Shown: positions 1-13,196, counted from the first letter of the stretch. The stretch is 64,000 nt of DNA from Linyphia triangularis (GCA_963978545.1 OZ021727.1:59532487-59596486), one strand, 5' to 3'. The notes: generated by a model not told the origin, from the sequence alone. A program made the numbers and translations.

Positions 1-117
1 TGAAGAATTATGAATATTCCTGGTACCAGTTGTACCATAGGTGATATATATAAAAACGATTAAACGGACAAATTTAAAAAATAGAAGTCGCCAGTGTTTA
101 AAAAAAAGTTCTGATAT

Positions 118-924
118 CCCCCAAAAAAACACTTTTGAAAAGTAGAAGAACCACCAACCTCAAAAACACAAAAAACTTTCTTGCAATAAAAAAATCATAA
201 ACATGATGAAAATTTTCAGCCACAAATACAGTGATATAAAAAATAAAAAAATGGCCAACCTCTGATTACAACTCTCGGTTGTGACTCGCTTAAGAATGTC
301 TGCTTACTTAGTTTATTTTTAAAATTTATGTTCCTCTCCCATAAAAATTTACTCTGCTTGAGGTTGGAGCCCGTCTTAATTACTAACCTTTAAAGCCCCC
401 AGACAATAAAAACTTTCCAAAATGTATGTATCAACCAAACAAAAGCTTACCACAAACACTTCAGTTTCCTACTTAAAAAATTCTTAGTAAATATATTCAA
501 ATGCAAGCGTTTGAGCACAGTTTCTCTATACTATTTTGAAAGTTACATGAACATGAAGATTTACACCTCTTTGTATTTCCTACCTATCCAAATGAAATCA
601 TAAACTTGAATATTCGTGTAATCTGCCATAAATTAGTTTAAACGCAAGCATTGTTAATATTCCTCTGACGGGCGCCAACCTCAAGCAGCGTAAATTTTTA
701 TGGGAGCGGAACATAAATTTAAAAAATAAACTAAGTAAGCAGACATTCTTAAGCGAGTCACAACAGAGAGTTGTAATCAGAGGTTAGCCATTTTTTATTT
801 TTTATATCACTGTATTTGTGGCTGAAAATTTTCATCATGTTTATGATTTTTTTATTGCAAGAAAGTTTTTTTGTGTTTTTGAGGTTGGTGGTTCTTCTAT
901 TTTTCAAAAGTGTTTTTTGGGGGG
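118..924. mobile_element. Foldback (long inverted repeat) element
   Basis: Positions 118-374 reappear as reverse complement at 668-924, with only scattered mismatches. The arms are about 257 bp and the loop about 293 bp. The termini read CCCCCAAAAAAACACTTTTG on the left and its complement on the right. There is no coding capacity, so this is a non-autonomous foldback or MITE-like element. I cannot define a target-site duplication with confidence, and the superfamily is unknown. In RNA the arms could form a long double-stranded hairpin. Confidence 0.8.
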
Positions 925-1139
925 TAAACTTGTTCTAGATTTAATTTCACTTAACATTAACTCTCAAATTGACACTTTATAAGTTAAAGATCATTTCACC
1001 AGCATTCCTCTAAATGATTTGAAATATGTGCCTACTACAATGACTATAATAACATTTTCAACGTTGATATTGAATTTTGGAACAAACTAATTATTTTCCG
1101 AATTTTCAATAATTACATTTACAATAGTGACGACTGAAC

Positions 1140-1330
1140 AACTGTTTCTCCAGGTTACATGTATTTCACAACCGTAGTACTGTTATTAATCAACTCCACC
1201 GAACTCAATCCATCTGCAATAATATCTCCAACAAGAAAAATCTGCTCATTGATCTATTCAACACCTTAAATAGCAATCAATTTCCTATTCAATTCACCAA
1301 AAACTACATGGATATTTTAACTGTCCGGTA
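1140..1330 (+). pseudogene. Possible reverse-transcriptase C-terminal remnant
   Basis: A plus-strand translation reads FHNRSTVINQLHRTQSICNN, followed by residues ending in an FPIQF-like block. A histidine/arginine-rich segment followed by SICNN and a downstream FP block recalls the C-terminal end of Penelope-like and some non-LTR retrotransposon polymerases. It is short, is not an open frame over its surroundings and has no catalytic FADD-type motif in view. The family assignment rests on a brief resemblance only. Confidence 0.25.
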
Positions 1331-1599
1331 TGACATCATAGAATATGCCACTTATACTCCCATATCCACCTACACCTCTCTTTTTAACTACTTGCTTAAC
1401 CATAGGGAAGAAAGCTTTAGTATGGTAAGTCATCGGTTTAATAATTTTTTTGGGGAGCTTTGATGACGTTATTAGTGTCGCTGCTGATCGAGGGACGCTT
1501 TCTGTCCAGTTACTTTTCATGTAAGAGATTATAATAATTTTATATATTTTGTTTCACATACTTCTCGAATGCATTTTTTTTTTATTCTTGTTCCATACA

Positions 1600-1735
1600 G
1601 AATGATTCCTAACGGCCTTTTAAGCCCTATAAATTTGAAACAGCGTCTCGTATAGCCAATGAAGTAACGTTTACCAACAGTAAAGAGACTATGCTAAATA
1701 TTTTGAGACAGATAACAAGCTGAGCTTTATGAAAG
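1600..1735 (-). repeat. Inverted copy of the repeat at about 2615-2760
   Basis: The reverse complement of this stretch (CTGTCTCAAAATATTTAGCA, then GTTACTTC and GACGCTGTTTCAAATTT) matches the plus strand near 2628-2720 with moderate divergence. The two copies face each other about 0.9 kb apart. They may be terminal inverted repeats of an old element, or independent insertions of one family. Confidence 0.45.
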
Positions 1736-2614
1736 TTAAGAAAAACCATTAAAAAACTAAAGGATGCAAAAATGTCCAGTTAAAATAATCCACAATATCA
1801 TGATAAAAGCAAATGAAAAAATTTCATTAAGGTATCTGTAAAATTGGTGGAGATGTTCGTTATTGAAATTATGGAGTATTCATTACTTAAAAAAGGGCGC
1901 ATCCTGATATAGAAAAACGTGATCACCGTTATCATTTAAATATATTCTGAATTCTGAGTTAAGAAATGGTGAAGTTACGTTCAAACAAGGCAGAAAGTAA
2001 AAATAAAAGAAATAAGAGTATGAAATATAAAACATTAAGGAAACTTTTTTTAAATTCTGAGGATCCGAATTCGCCTCATCAACCAACTATAAAAATACAC
2101 AAACAAAACCTCTAGGCCATCCAGTCACGGAAAAGGTGTTACTGTTTAATCATTTCATCCGTATAAACTTTGCGTAGATGAGAAGATGAAAGCAACAAAT
2201 GTGTTTTGTTAAGTGTTGCATAGTAGAAAAGTATGAGACACAGATGTGTAAAAGCAAGAAATGTATTGCAAACAAAACATGGCGGGTGTGTTCCAAAAGG
2301 TCACTATCATCCACAGTACACGTTTACAATCGATCATATCCGATGGCATGCACACTTTGTCGTTGCTTAACCCAAAAAGGCTGTAAGATAACACCGGAGG
2401 AAACGTTTTTCAATTTCAGGACGACCCTTTTCTTAAGAGAGAGAGAGTCACAAATAATCCGTAATTTCTAACACGAATATCTTCGCCAATTTTTTCATAT
2501 AACTTCATGAAGCTTGTTCCTGTGCTTCTATCATAGAATTGTAAAAAAAATTCTATTCTGACTTTTTTGTCGATCTCCTTTAGTTTTGTTTTTTTGTAAC
2601 TTCAATAAATCTCC

Positions 2615-2760
2615 GCTAGGGTCGCTGTAAGCTGTCTCAAAATATTAAGCATGGTCACTTCACTATAAATATACGTTACTTCCCTGGCTCTACAAGACAC
2701 TGTTACAAATTTCAAGGACTTTAGAAATAACCCTGTATATTTTCTGAAATTCCGAAATGT
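2615..2760 (+). repeat. Repeat copy paired with about 1600-1735
   Basis: This is the second member of the facing pair. It carries CTGTCTCAAAATATTAAGCA and GACACTGTTACAAATTTC. The 0.9 kb between the copies has no convincing coding sequence. Some words there (GTGTTCCAAAAGGTCACT near 2290) recall degenerate mariner-type elements, but not enough to name one. Confidence 0.45.
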
Positions 2761-4639
2761 ATTTTCTTTTATATATCTATTGTAACCATTATAGTTGGAA
2801 GAGAACTCATATTTCGAATCATTTAGAGATATGATGGTCAAAAGATCTTTAAAATCAAAAGTGTTAATGGTTGTGACATTGTTATGTAAATTAAAATCTA
2901 GATTGAAGAAGATTTTACCCGGTTAATTGATATATGAGTTATAGCCACAGGTGATATAGAGGCATTCAGCAGGATTCTTGTAGAATTTTGGATTGGCAAT
3001 GGTGTGAGAAAATTTTATGAAAGAGTTATTGATTTTAAAAAAATTGATGAAAGCAAATTTCAATGCAAAAAATTTAGTGATTTTTAGACAAATTTACAGT
3101 TATTATATCTTCGTCACAGTTGTTAAAAATAAAATTTCTAAACATTATTTTTCATATAAAATAATGTACTTTTTTCCTACGTTCTTCTAGAATAATGAAA
3201 AGAGTAAAGCATAAAATACTTTTGCTTTTAACAATATATTGAAGACGACGATGTAGTGTTGTTATTATACCAATTTTATTAAAATAAAATGTAAGTACGT
3301 ATTTAACGTATTCAAATCAATGTCACATAGAAAATATCAACACAAAGTACCTTCAGAATAAAAACAAAGGAAATAAATCCATATACGTAGTTTTATCTTC
3401 CAAAATTTGAAACTTATTTGAGAGTTCTTCCATGCGTACTTCATATTCTTTTATGCGAGTAAAATAACTTTTATGTAATCTGAATTTATTAGTGATTGCA
3501 ATGAAAACATTGTGCATTGTTAAAGAAACGTTTCATTAAGAAAAAGTGTCTCATATATTATGGATTTCGATACTATGTTTTTCTTTTTTTGCACGGACGA
3601 TGTTTGAACAAAGAAAAAATAAAGAACAAACCACACATAAATTTGTAAGCATTGCATGCCAACGGCTCACGCTTGTTTGACCAATGTTTTCTTCTTTCTT
3701 TTCTCCTTTATCCCTTTAAGCATCTTCCTTTTGTTCAATAGCAATAAGAGAAATGACTCGCGAGAAACAGAAAAGTTGAGAAAGAATCCAAAAGATCTGG
3801 ATGTTCAAAAACCATGTAAAATGGTTGTTTTATACTTTTTTACGAGGTCAGAAAAAAGTCAAAGGATAAAAAAAAATTTGAGATATCTTAGTCGCATAGC
3901 ACTAAAAGAGAATAGGTTGAAAAGAAATATGTTCTACATGGAACATCTTTCAGATTTTTTTTTTTTTTTTTTTTTCAAAACGAAAAACATGGAGTTTTTT
4001 AATAAAATTATTCTCGCTCATTTGCATATTTTTTTAATTATCTCTATGGATAAGTCTTGGTTATGTACATTTAGAAGATTGCAAATTTAGTAAGTACACC
4101 TAAGCTTGTGTAAGTAAATTGCTTAGTTTCGAGATTAAAACATTACTATTCCTTTAAAATCCCAAAGGTATTCTTGTTATCGCTTTAAAAGAATCAAGGT
4201 GTTGTTGAAATCATTTCAATATTTTAAATTTTGTCAAGGTATTTTTTGATTTTGACACAGTATAATTGTTTAAAATTAAAGGATGCTTCAAACCAATAAA
4301 ATATAAATTCACAATATAATTAAAATCTTTTGACAATTTGGTTAGGACAACTTCATAATTTGGTTAGGTCACTTTTTGCAGAAAAGTAATGTTTTCTTCA
4401 ATATAATTTAATTGAACTCGTCAGAGTTTTGCATTTTTAGTTTTATTAAATCAATCTATATACATTGTGTAATTTTAAATAAAAATATTTTGTATGAAAA
4501 AAATTTTTATAACAAGACTAATATAACTTTATATGTAGGTATAACATCAATGAAGTATGCATATTTCACTCTAAAGAATAATGAGAACTAAATTTACGAT
4601 TTATATGAAATCAAATAATTATTTGAAATATCAGTATTT

Positions 4640-4800
4640 TGACCACGTAAACACAGACAAACATTTTTTCTATATCACTTTTTTTGAGACCAGGGTGTTC
4701 CAAAATGTGGAGAACTGCTTTATAAAAAAAAAAAAAATCATTTTTTTTTTTTTTTTTGCCGAACACTATACTTTTATTACCTTATGTATACATATGGGTA
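4640..4800 (+). repeat. Fragment of dispersed repeat family X (tail part)
   Basis: The segment GTGTTCCAAAATGTGGAGAA, then an A/T run and a block reading CGAACACTATACTTTTATTAC, matches the reverse complement of 43340-43430 and more weakly the plus strand near 20870-20960. It looks like the distal part of the same non-coding repeat that resumes at about 5040, so either two partial copies sit in tandem or one copy has been rearranged. Confidence 0.55.
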
Positions 4801-5039
4801 ATTAAAAGTAATATTTTGTGTGATAAAGTGTTATTTTCGCAATGATTCTGAGTTTACTAGGGTTATTGAACAACGCACAACTTTCAATTACACCATAATA
4901 CTCACGAGGATTTGTATCATTTACCAGTTTTATATTTTCATCATTCATTTCGAAAAAATTGCCAGTTTGGTAATATTTTTTTTTATTATATATATATTTT
5001 TTTTGTATGGGTAAAAAAAACAAAAAAAAACAGCTTTTT

Positions 5040-5371
5040 CAAAATGGTTATTTTAACGATATTTATTTCAATTCTTATTTAGTCCGTTCTTATAAGTGAA
5101 ACTGCGAAGAGAAGAAAAAACGATCGTTGATGAGGTATGCTCAAGGGAAGATAACTCTGTGTTAAAGGCATTCGTTTTTCAACTTTTTACTCCATTAAAG
5201 CATTTTTACGGTAATTTTGGAGATGGGGATGTTTAGAGCACCTTAAGAGATACTACCACGGAGATTTTGAACAAAATCGTTAGAGCTGTTTTTTAGCAAT
5301 TACTGAAAAACATGATATTTTCAATGGCAGCTACCTAATGCTCATGCGCGATTTTGATGAAAACCTTAATA
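5040..5371 (+). repeat. Repeat family X, left part, split by the Tc1/mariner element
   Basis: Blocks such as AACTCTGTGTTAAAGGCATT, AATTGCTAAAAAA-like words and GCGCGATTTTGATGAAAACC match the reverse complement of 43550-43860 and, with more drift, 20530-20830. The repeat is cut at 5371 by the mariner insertion and resumes at 6934. No ORF is present. The family is unnamed to me; it could be a non-autonomous DNA transposon or the 3' end of a LINE. Confidence 0.65.
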
Positions 5372-6931
5372 CACTACTGGAAAAAAGTAGAAGGACAGTC
5401 ATATTTTGTAATTTATGCTTTGTATTTCGATCCTCCTGATATAAATTTCTTTTTTTATGTAGTTTGGCTATTTTTTCTTTTTTATAAATGAGTAAATTTT
5501 ATCTACCACCAGTAAAAATTAAGGAAAACAGTACTTAACGATTTTTGGTGTGTGAAAAAAGTAGAAGGACACGTGCTAAAATAATTTGTTTTGGAATATT
5601 GTAAACCTCAAAGGTAGGTGTTTCATTCTTTTTAACTGTTTTTGTTAAGAAAAACATACTATTTTATTGAAAATCCGTCGTTTTCATCTTTTTAGAATGC
5701 CTAGAGGAAAACCTTTAAATGAGTTTGAAAAAGGCCAAATTTATGCATACAAAAACGATGGCAAAGGTGTGAGAGAGATTGCACGCCAGCTACGTATTAG
5801 TCCAAATACTGTTTCAAACTATATAAGAAATCCTAGTAGTCAGGGAACCAAAAAGAAGACTGGCAGACCTAAAAAACTGACGCAACGCGATCAAAGAAAA
5901 ATCATTCGGGAACTAAAAAAACCGGATGGAAGTATTGCCAAAGCTCAAAATAATGCAGGCATCACACACGTTTCAAGAAGAACTGTCTACAATTACATAA
6001 AAAGGTCCGAAAATTTCGTATTCCGAAAAAGGAAGCACCATCCCAAATGGAATGAAAGGCACATTGAACACCGACTGCACTGGGCTAAAAACCACATGTC
6101 CTGGACGTCAGAATGGACCTCCGTTATATTTTCTGATGAGAAAAGATTTAATTTAGACTGTCCAGATGGCTACAAATACTATTGGCACTGTCTCGGTTTT
6201 GAAGAAAAGACTTATTCTACCCGACAGATGGGAGGAGGGAGTTTAATGGTTTGGTTGGCAGTCGGGTACGGAGGAAGAACAAGCCTAGTGTTCCTGAGTG
6301 GCAGGCAGAAACACACAGATCACATCCAAGTCTTGAATTCAGATCTCCTTCCCTACGGCGTTGAGCTAGGCGGAAATGACTGGATTTTTCAACAGGACGG
6401 AGCATCAATTCACACAGCTAATGGGGTTAAATTAGTTTGCAGCAAATAATGTTCGGGTTTTGCCATGGCCTGCTAAAAGCTCGGACCTCAACATTGTAGA
6501 GAACATATGGGTAATGATTGTTCGTTGCGTTTACGCGGAAGGCAAGTAGTTTGAATCTATAGTTGAGCTTCGGAGAACTTTGAATTATGTGTGGGACAAT
6601 TTCTGCCAAACAGAAATTCAAACTTTATATGATTCGATGCCAAATTGAATTTTTGAAGTAATCAAAGCCAATAGTGAAAGAATTCCCTATTAATAAGACT
6701 TTTATTTGCATTATTTAGAAGTGTCCTTCTACTTTTTTCACAGAGTATGATGAAGTCAAAACTGATTTATTGCTGTACTTGACCTGTATTTTTTTTGCTT
6801 CAATTTTCAGATACAGTTATCTGTTTGTAATTAGTAATTTAAAGTGTTACTCATTAAATTGTTATGGAAAAAAATCAGTGTTTTTTATTTATAAAAAAAA
6901 TCCTGTGTCCTTCTACTTTTTTCACGCAGTG
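5372..6931 (+). mobile_element. Tc1/mariner element with doubled (IR/DR-type) terminal repeats
   Basis: The outer ends are CACTACTGGAAAAAAGTAGA (5372) and its imperfect complement ending CGCAGTG at 6931. Both are flanked by TA, the target duplicated by this superfamily. The block GAAAAAAGTAGAAGGACA occurs four times: at both outer ends, at about 5553-5570, and inverted at about 6722-6740. This gives an outer and an inner repeat at each end, like the IR/DR arrangement of some Tc1-like transposons. The total length is 1560 bp with one transposase frame. Its site in repeat family X is confirmed by the uninterrupted copy near 43550. Confidence 0.88.
5697..6648 (+). pseudogene. Tc1/mariner transposase, one frameshift
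   Basis: The product would be the cut-and-paste transposase of the surrounding element. I chose the ATG at 5697 (MPRGKPLNEFEKGQ), which begins the helix-turn-helix region; the open frame upstream of it has only a TTG start. The N-terminal part has an HTH (GVREIARQLRISPNTVSNYI), then a GRPKK AT-hook-like motif and a second HTH. The catalytic domain shows the first Asp in IFSDEKRFN, the second in IFQQDGASIHTA and the Glu in SSDLNIVENIW. The frame breaks near 6433-6440: the distance between second Asp and Glu is 100 nt instead of the 102 expected for DD34E, so two bases are probably missing. The stop is at 6646. The length, about 317 residues, is normal for the family. One lesion suggests recent activity. 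Confidence 0.88.
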
Positions 6932-6933
6932 TA

Positions 6934-7045
6934 GTAGGTCCGTGTGCCATCACCAACCCGCACACCAAATTTGAACATCGTAGGTCAATTTGTTCGGGAA
7001 TTATGCTGACTACATACACACAGACAGACATTTTTTCTAGTTTAA
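6934..7045 (+). repeat. Repeat family X, right part after the mariner insertion
   Basis: ACCAAATTTGAACATCGTAG, then GGTCAATTTGTTCGGGA, then TATGCTGACTACATACACAC with an ACAGACAGACATTTTTTC tail continues the repeat left at 5371. It matches the reverse complement of 43440-43540. Confidence 0.65.
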
Positions 7046-10000
7046 TTTTTTGCTGTTGAAATTTAAAGTAATCTGTTAAAATTTAAAATATTGTTTAGAA
7101 TGTTAATTTTTTACTACTATTGACATTTTGCATTACATTTGCAAATAAAATATTCGGACAACACATTTAAAAAAAACAATACAATGTCATAGTGAGTATA
7201 CTAAAATAGAATTTAAATGTGTTTGCTTATAGAAAAATAACGCACAAACGATTTATGAACCATCTTTGACTTTAAAATTATCTATACATTACTGGATCCT
7301 CTTCATAATGTTCATATTTTTTAATTAGTAATTTTAATTCAAAATGTCATTTCCAATGTGAAAAGCATGAAATTATTTAATATGAATATTTTAAAGAATA
7401 TTACTATGATGCCGAAGAATAGATACTATCTTATAGTATTAATTTATTTAATCACAAAAGGCATATAACTTGAGTATATACTTAAACAAAGTGGAATTAA
7501 AACCCAAAAAGTTTTTCATATCAGTTGAACTGGAAGTAATCAAATATTTTCAGTTTTTACAAAGTGCATGAAAAGGAAGAAAGAAATTTAACTTTTTGCT
7601 CGTCAGAACGAGTAAAAACTCAAAGTTATGGATGCGGAAGCAATAAAAATGTATTTGCGAAACCAAAAGAATTTAAGAACTTTAAATCGTTCAACTGTAA
7701 GCAACATTTGGAAGAAAATAATAAAAGTAAAGTACTCCGTTGTTTCAGCATAAAAAATAACAATAATAAATATAAATAAAAATTCTACTTGCGGCCATAT
7801 TTTTTATCAGATTTCTATTTTTTTTTTATTGACTCCGTTGTTTCTGCTTGAGAGGTTGATGTTTTCACAGTAAGATAAACGCCGAAATTGATAAATGCTA
7901 CAGATTTTCTCTTGACTAGTGATAAAGAAGACTTGAGCAGTGAATTTATGTTGGGATAACCTTTTACCTACGCCAGCGGAATCTGTTATTGAACAACATG
8001 ACTGAGGTTTCGGATTGAGAAGAATTGAGATGGATGGTGACGTACCAAAGGTTTTTACGTTGTTAGATATGGTTACAGTGAAAAATAAAATCCCTCGTCA
8101 AATCGAAAGGCTATATTTTATGTACCAAACGTTTTATTTTATTTAACCGTAAAGTGCTATTTTGCTTCTTCAGATAGAAACTATCAAACAACTTATAATT
8201 TTAAATAAGTTGGATTATGATGGTAACTGTCACTGAAACACTTCTTGTACAACCGATTTTGTACATACATCTGACCCATACACAAGCATGTATATGTACA
8301 ATTTGGTGACATTGAGAGGTGACTGAAATCTTTTTCTGTTCAAATTGATGACATATAACAACAAAATTGACAATTTAGAGTTCCTTTATAAACAAATCAA
8401 AACCAAAATGGCAAATTTGGCGATAAAATAAGCTAGAAAACTGCGTGTCAAATATTCAAATTATAATCAACTCTCTCGATTCGCAACTAATATGTGAACT
8501 TCCACATCAAAATTTTAGGCAATTACAGCTGTAATTTCGGATATAATTTTATGTATTTCTTTTACTTATATCTTATCTTCAAACTGCTACAGGACACACG
8601 CCTGAACACCTATACTTTAAACTTAAATAATTACAAATTGAATTTTGGTTCTTATTTAAGATACTTCCAATTGTAAAATTAGGTGAAATTCTAAATATAA
8701 ATCTACTAGACAAAACTTTTCATTTGACAAAGCACGTAATTGTAAAATTTGTAGTTTTTCTGGGAACGTTATGTAGTTGATCATATTGACGGAAAATATA
8801 TTGACCGATATCCGAGCTTTATAAATTATTTTGAGAATACTAGAGCATAATGAAGCTGTTGAATGAAATAAAAGTAAATTAAATTATGAAAGTATGCAAT
8901 TCCTTAAAATACTATTAATATTTCACCTTAGTGTTTTAAAAAGCTTTTAAGAGGAGTAAAAAATAGCTTGAAACACTTTTAAATGGTAAATTTAATAAAA
9001 ATTTCAGTTGAGCATTAATACCAATAAAACCTATGGTAATGACGTTTTCTGGATAATTTAATAAATGTACTTTAAGAAACATCATGTCTTATAGTGTTTT
9101 TCCCCCTCAGATTTAACTCTATTGAATCTCTTATGACCAGAAATAAAGATGACAAATTCAAATAAACATTTAATTTCCTTGAGATTAAGAGTGGGAACCA
9201 AAAACTTACCCCTTTACAGGAAATATGGCTGCATCACAAACTTACACTTGCTCATAATTCAATATTTAGTTGTAAAAAAAAATTAATATTTACTCAAAGA
9301 TAGTTTTTCTTGGAGCTTCAAGAGATTAATTCCATTTATAGAGGGCAAATCACCATCTGTCGAAAGGCCGTAATCATCTCTGCAGAGCTTCGATTTTTCA
9401 CATTCGCAGTTAAGATACGCCCCCCCCCCCCCATTCCCCAGAAATGTAGTATTGTACCATTGACTACAGTCTTACCAGGGCCTAAACTGTTAGTGGATAT
9501 ACTATTAGGCTGGTTTCTAAGACAAATAGAGCTCAGAAGTATACTTTACTATCATTATTGACCGGTTTAAAACTTGCATTTTATGGTCCATAATCTCCAG
9601 ACATCTTGACTGGAAGGGGGTTTCATGCGCAAAATTACAACTGGGACTTTTCCTCAAATTACTGAAGGTATGAGGAGCGTGACTTCACCACAAAACCTAA
9701 TAAACGCACGTGAGTATTACACTATAATGAAGTCTGAAAACTATTAAACCATTTAATAAATTCATTAAATACGCATAAAACAAATAAACACTTCATTATA
9801 GGTTTATTCGATTGAATATTTTCTTACGCAAGAGTATGAGAAGGCTACACGACCTTAAAACAAAGTTTTTGAAAGATCATGACAATTGAGACTAACCTAG
9901 TGTTATCGGGAGGGGTGCAATCCTGAAGGCATGTCAAGAAAACAAACTCTGTATTTATCTCTCGATTAGAAGAAAGCACTAGCAACTCCATCTAGGTAAC

Positions 10001-10329
10001 CATTAAGAGACTATACTTTACAAAACTCCACTGTGTCTGCTTACTTTAAAACAGAAATTGCAGATTACCATTCGAAGGCTCGATTCTGAAATTTTCTGCA
10101 TGTTAGGCAAGCGATTTGCCTCTAAACAGTTATTCCGTCCCTGTTAACGGAAAAGACAACTCAAAAAAGAGTATTTTTTGTGTTTTCTTAAAGTTTCACA
10201 TAGGCAAGTAGCAATACATCAAGTTACAAATAAAAACAATTTATTTATAATTGATAAATTAATGTCATTTCAATACTATATTCTTATTAAAAGTTCAACA
10301 AAATTACAGTAGGTGTTAATACATGTAAG

Positions 10330-10550
10330 CAGTGGATCAGCCCATCGCAAGTTGGTTGGTTTGTAAGCTCAGTTATCTATATTTATGCCCAATAATGGTT
10401 TATCAGGCCAGGATCTACACCTTAACGTGGATTCAGAACTAAAACGAGCATCCATTCCTAACTCAGGATTTGATTAAGGAACCTTTAGCATACAAAGCGA
10501 ACCCCACAATCATTAGATGGGCCGGTCCATCGCAAGACCAGCGAAATTAT
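10330..10550 (-). repeat. Degenerate SINE-like repeat
   Basis: The words GGATCTACACCTTAACGTGG, GCATCCATTCCTAACTCAGG and GATTTGATTAAGGAACC line up loosely with the SINE at 57890-58045 (GGACCTACAGCTTAGCGTAG, ACATCCGTGCCTAACAACAT). The promoter boxes are eroded. Orientation is inferred from that match. Confidence 0.35.
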
Positions 10551-10899
10551 AATATATATGGCATTCAAAATGTATGTTAATACAATAATTCAAACACAAG
10601 ATATTCTCTTTTTACTTTCGATGGTTGATATTAATTGTTGATTTTATACTCACAAAAATTTAAATACAACAGTGTAACTACAAATTTAATAAAAATAATT
10701 CTAATCCATTGATGAAAAAATTGGAACCTAAATATAACTCCTTTGTATGCTTTAGTGAATAATAAAAAAAATATTTCCCTAAACCATTTTATGGCTGTCC
10801 TAAAGACGAGCAAAAATTACATTATAAGTTTGCCCAATCCAGCAGTGGAGCGATGCAAGTTAAGGCAAGCGTAAGTTATAGGACACAGTGTCCAAAAAT

Positions 10900-11420
10900 T
10901 TATGTCATGAAAAAAATTGGAATCTATCCAAGGGAGTGAGCGAAGGCGCGAAAGAAAAAAGCTGGCAGCAAGGCGGACATCCACCGTAGAAAAAGGGGCC
11001 TTAATCCAATTGATTGTACACCCCTGCCTTCTTTTAAAAAGTGAAAGACCATGCGTTAAAAGGAAAGATAAACAACATTTATAGCGATATAACGTTTTTT
11101 TTTTTTTTTTATCCCCGACGTTCCTTGCTCCTTTTACCGGAAATTTGATTTTTTCCCCTCCTTCAATCCAGCGCTCGAGGTGAGACGTTTATTTTTTGGG
11201 ACGTTGAAGACCCAAATGGTGTTAAACGTCGATTTTCTTTCTTTCTGCATTGAGGAGATAAAAAGAAATGCGTACTTTTAAACTGTAGGAGTAACAGATG
11301 GTCGTAAGTATGGCATGGAAGGAAAGATCCGAAGAGGAGAAAATAAGTGTTTAGTGAAATGACACCTTGGGTGTCGTGGACGGATTTAATTTTTTATAGC
11401 AACATATGGTGTTAAGGAAA
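10900..11420. other. Higher-GC island in intron, unidentified
   Basis: The base composition rises clearly above the surroundings (GCGAAGGCGCGAAAG, CCAGCGCTCGAGGTGAGACG). No ORF over 60 codons or known RNA was recognised. It could be a conserved non-coding element, an exon of a non-coding RNA or an old repeat. Confidence 0.3.
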
Positions 11421-13009
11421 TTGTATTAGAAAAATTGCCATTAGAGTAGTTTGGGAATTTGAGAAAACCCTTCGACGGTAAAGATTATTGCTGTTTTATG
11501 GTAACACCTATATAGCGTCTTCATTATGTATTTTACGCACGAAAAACAGCTTGGAAATTCTTAAAAGTTTTTGTTGAATAAATTTCGGGAAATAATTCAG
11601 TTATTTCCCTTTTATATTTTAACTTGTTTCGTAATAAAAATGTTTAATTAGTATCAAAATGCGAGGTAATTCAAAATGTGTGATATGACTTTAAACAGCT
11701 ATACCAATCATAAAATGTACTTATCTATAGATAAAGTATACTCCTATATATTTTATACAACTATATGTATATCTTACATTTGAGGTGTGTTCATAAAATA
11801 GTTATAGATACTTGTAATCGAAGCAATAATTTTAAAATACTCTATATTATAAGTTATTATTAAATGCTACTAAAATGATCAATACTTTAGTGATGTCGAT
11901 AAGTCGTTTTGATTCTACTCACAGGGGAAGTGACAAGTAAATGTATCCCGTTTCCAATGTGTTAACAACTTATATTATTTTAAACAAAAAGTTTAAAGTA
12001 TGTTAAAGTTTTTATTAGACATTAATAGTTTATTTTAGGATGTTAAATTTCTATATTGTTAAATCTCGTACTTGTTAATCTTAATGAAAAAGCAAACTAT
12101 TAAAAATGTATACAGTATAGTAGTATCTATACAACAACAAAAGAACTACTCTATCAATATACTAAAATCTCAAAAATATCAAATGAACAAAAATAGAATT
12201 GCGTTTCTACCTTCTCTTTTTTTTACATAATTTACGATATTTCTCATATTACATTACATAAATCGAACACAATCCTTACATAAAGCTAATACATAAAAAA
12301 TTATAAGTTATCTTAGAAATTTAAATTATTAAACTATAATCATGATACTCTAATAAGAAACTATTCACTAAAAACTGTATTATACCAGTTTTATATATAT
12401 CAGAATTCAGTAATATACTAAAGTAACGTTGTAGTAAAGTAATGACTCTTAAGTATGTAATAATATACTACACTGCAAACAAATCACTAGAGAAAAGGAA
12501 AAAATGGTGTGTTTTACATAATATATTATGGTTACTTTTTGATAAATGGTATGGGATTAAACACACAAATATCAAAACATTGTAATAATTGTCAATATTA
12601 CGAGCTTTTATCTTTATTTTACATCTGAATCAAAGCAATAAACATATTTAACTAATTACTGCATTGAAGTCATATAAATTGTGTCTCAAAAATTAAAAAC
12701 AGTTTACCATTACAAGATTTCAATAGAAGCAGCACAATTAACCTCGTAGTAGACGGGTCAAACAGATATCTAAGTAAATGATATTCTACGAGGCTAAGTT
12801 TTTGAGAAATACGCTCACTTTAAGTATAAATTCAGAATGACTTTTAATTAGTAGTAGAGACTTTTAAGTAAGCTTAGAACTCAGAGATATATTTAATTAA
12901 TAAATTATAACGGTTTAGATTGGTTTTACTTTATATTTCATTAAGACTCAAGGCCTACGTAAAGATTATATTTCGTTTTAAAAGGGGTGTTGGAAGGCTC
13001 TATCTAGTC

Positions 13010-13164
13010 CATGTTAAAAAGGACATTTTTATGTACCTTTTCCTCAGAAACTACATATAGCATTGGTTTAAAATTTTGTTCAGTCAATATGAAAACACTT
13101 TTAGACTGACATATGATTTTGGAAAAATAAAATTTTGTTTAGGATTATGATTTTTTTATAATTT

Positions 13165-13196
<32 letters not shown>

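Noticed and set aside
3656..4090. 144-codon plus-strand frame
   Set aside because: Low-complexity Phe/Lys-rich translation through poly(T); no domain, start context or conservation signal.
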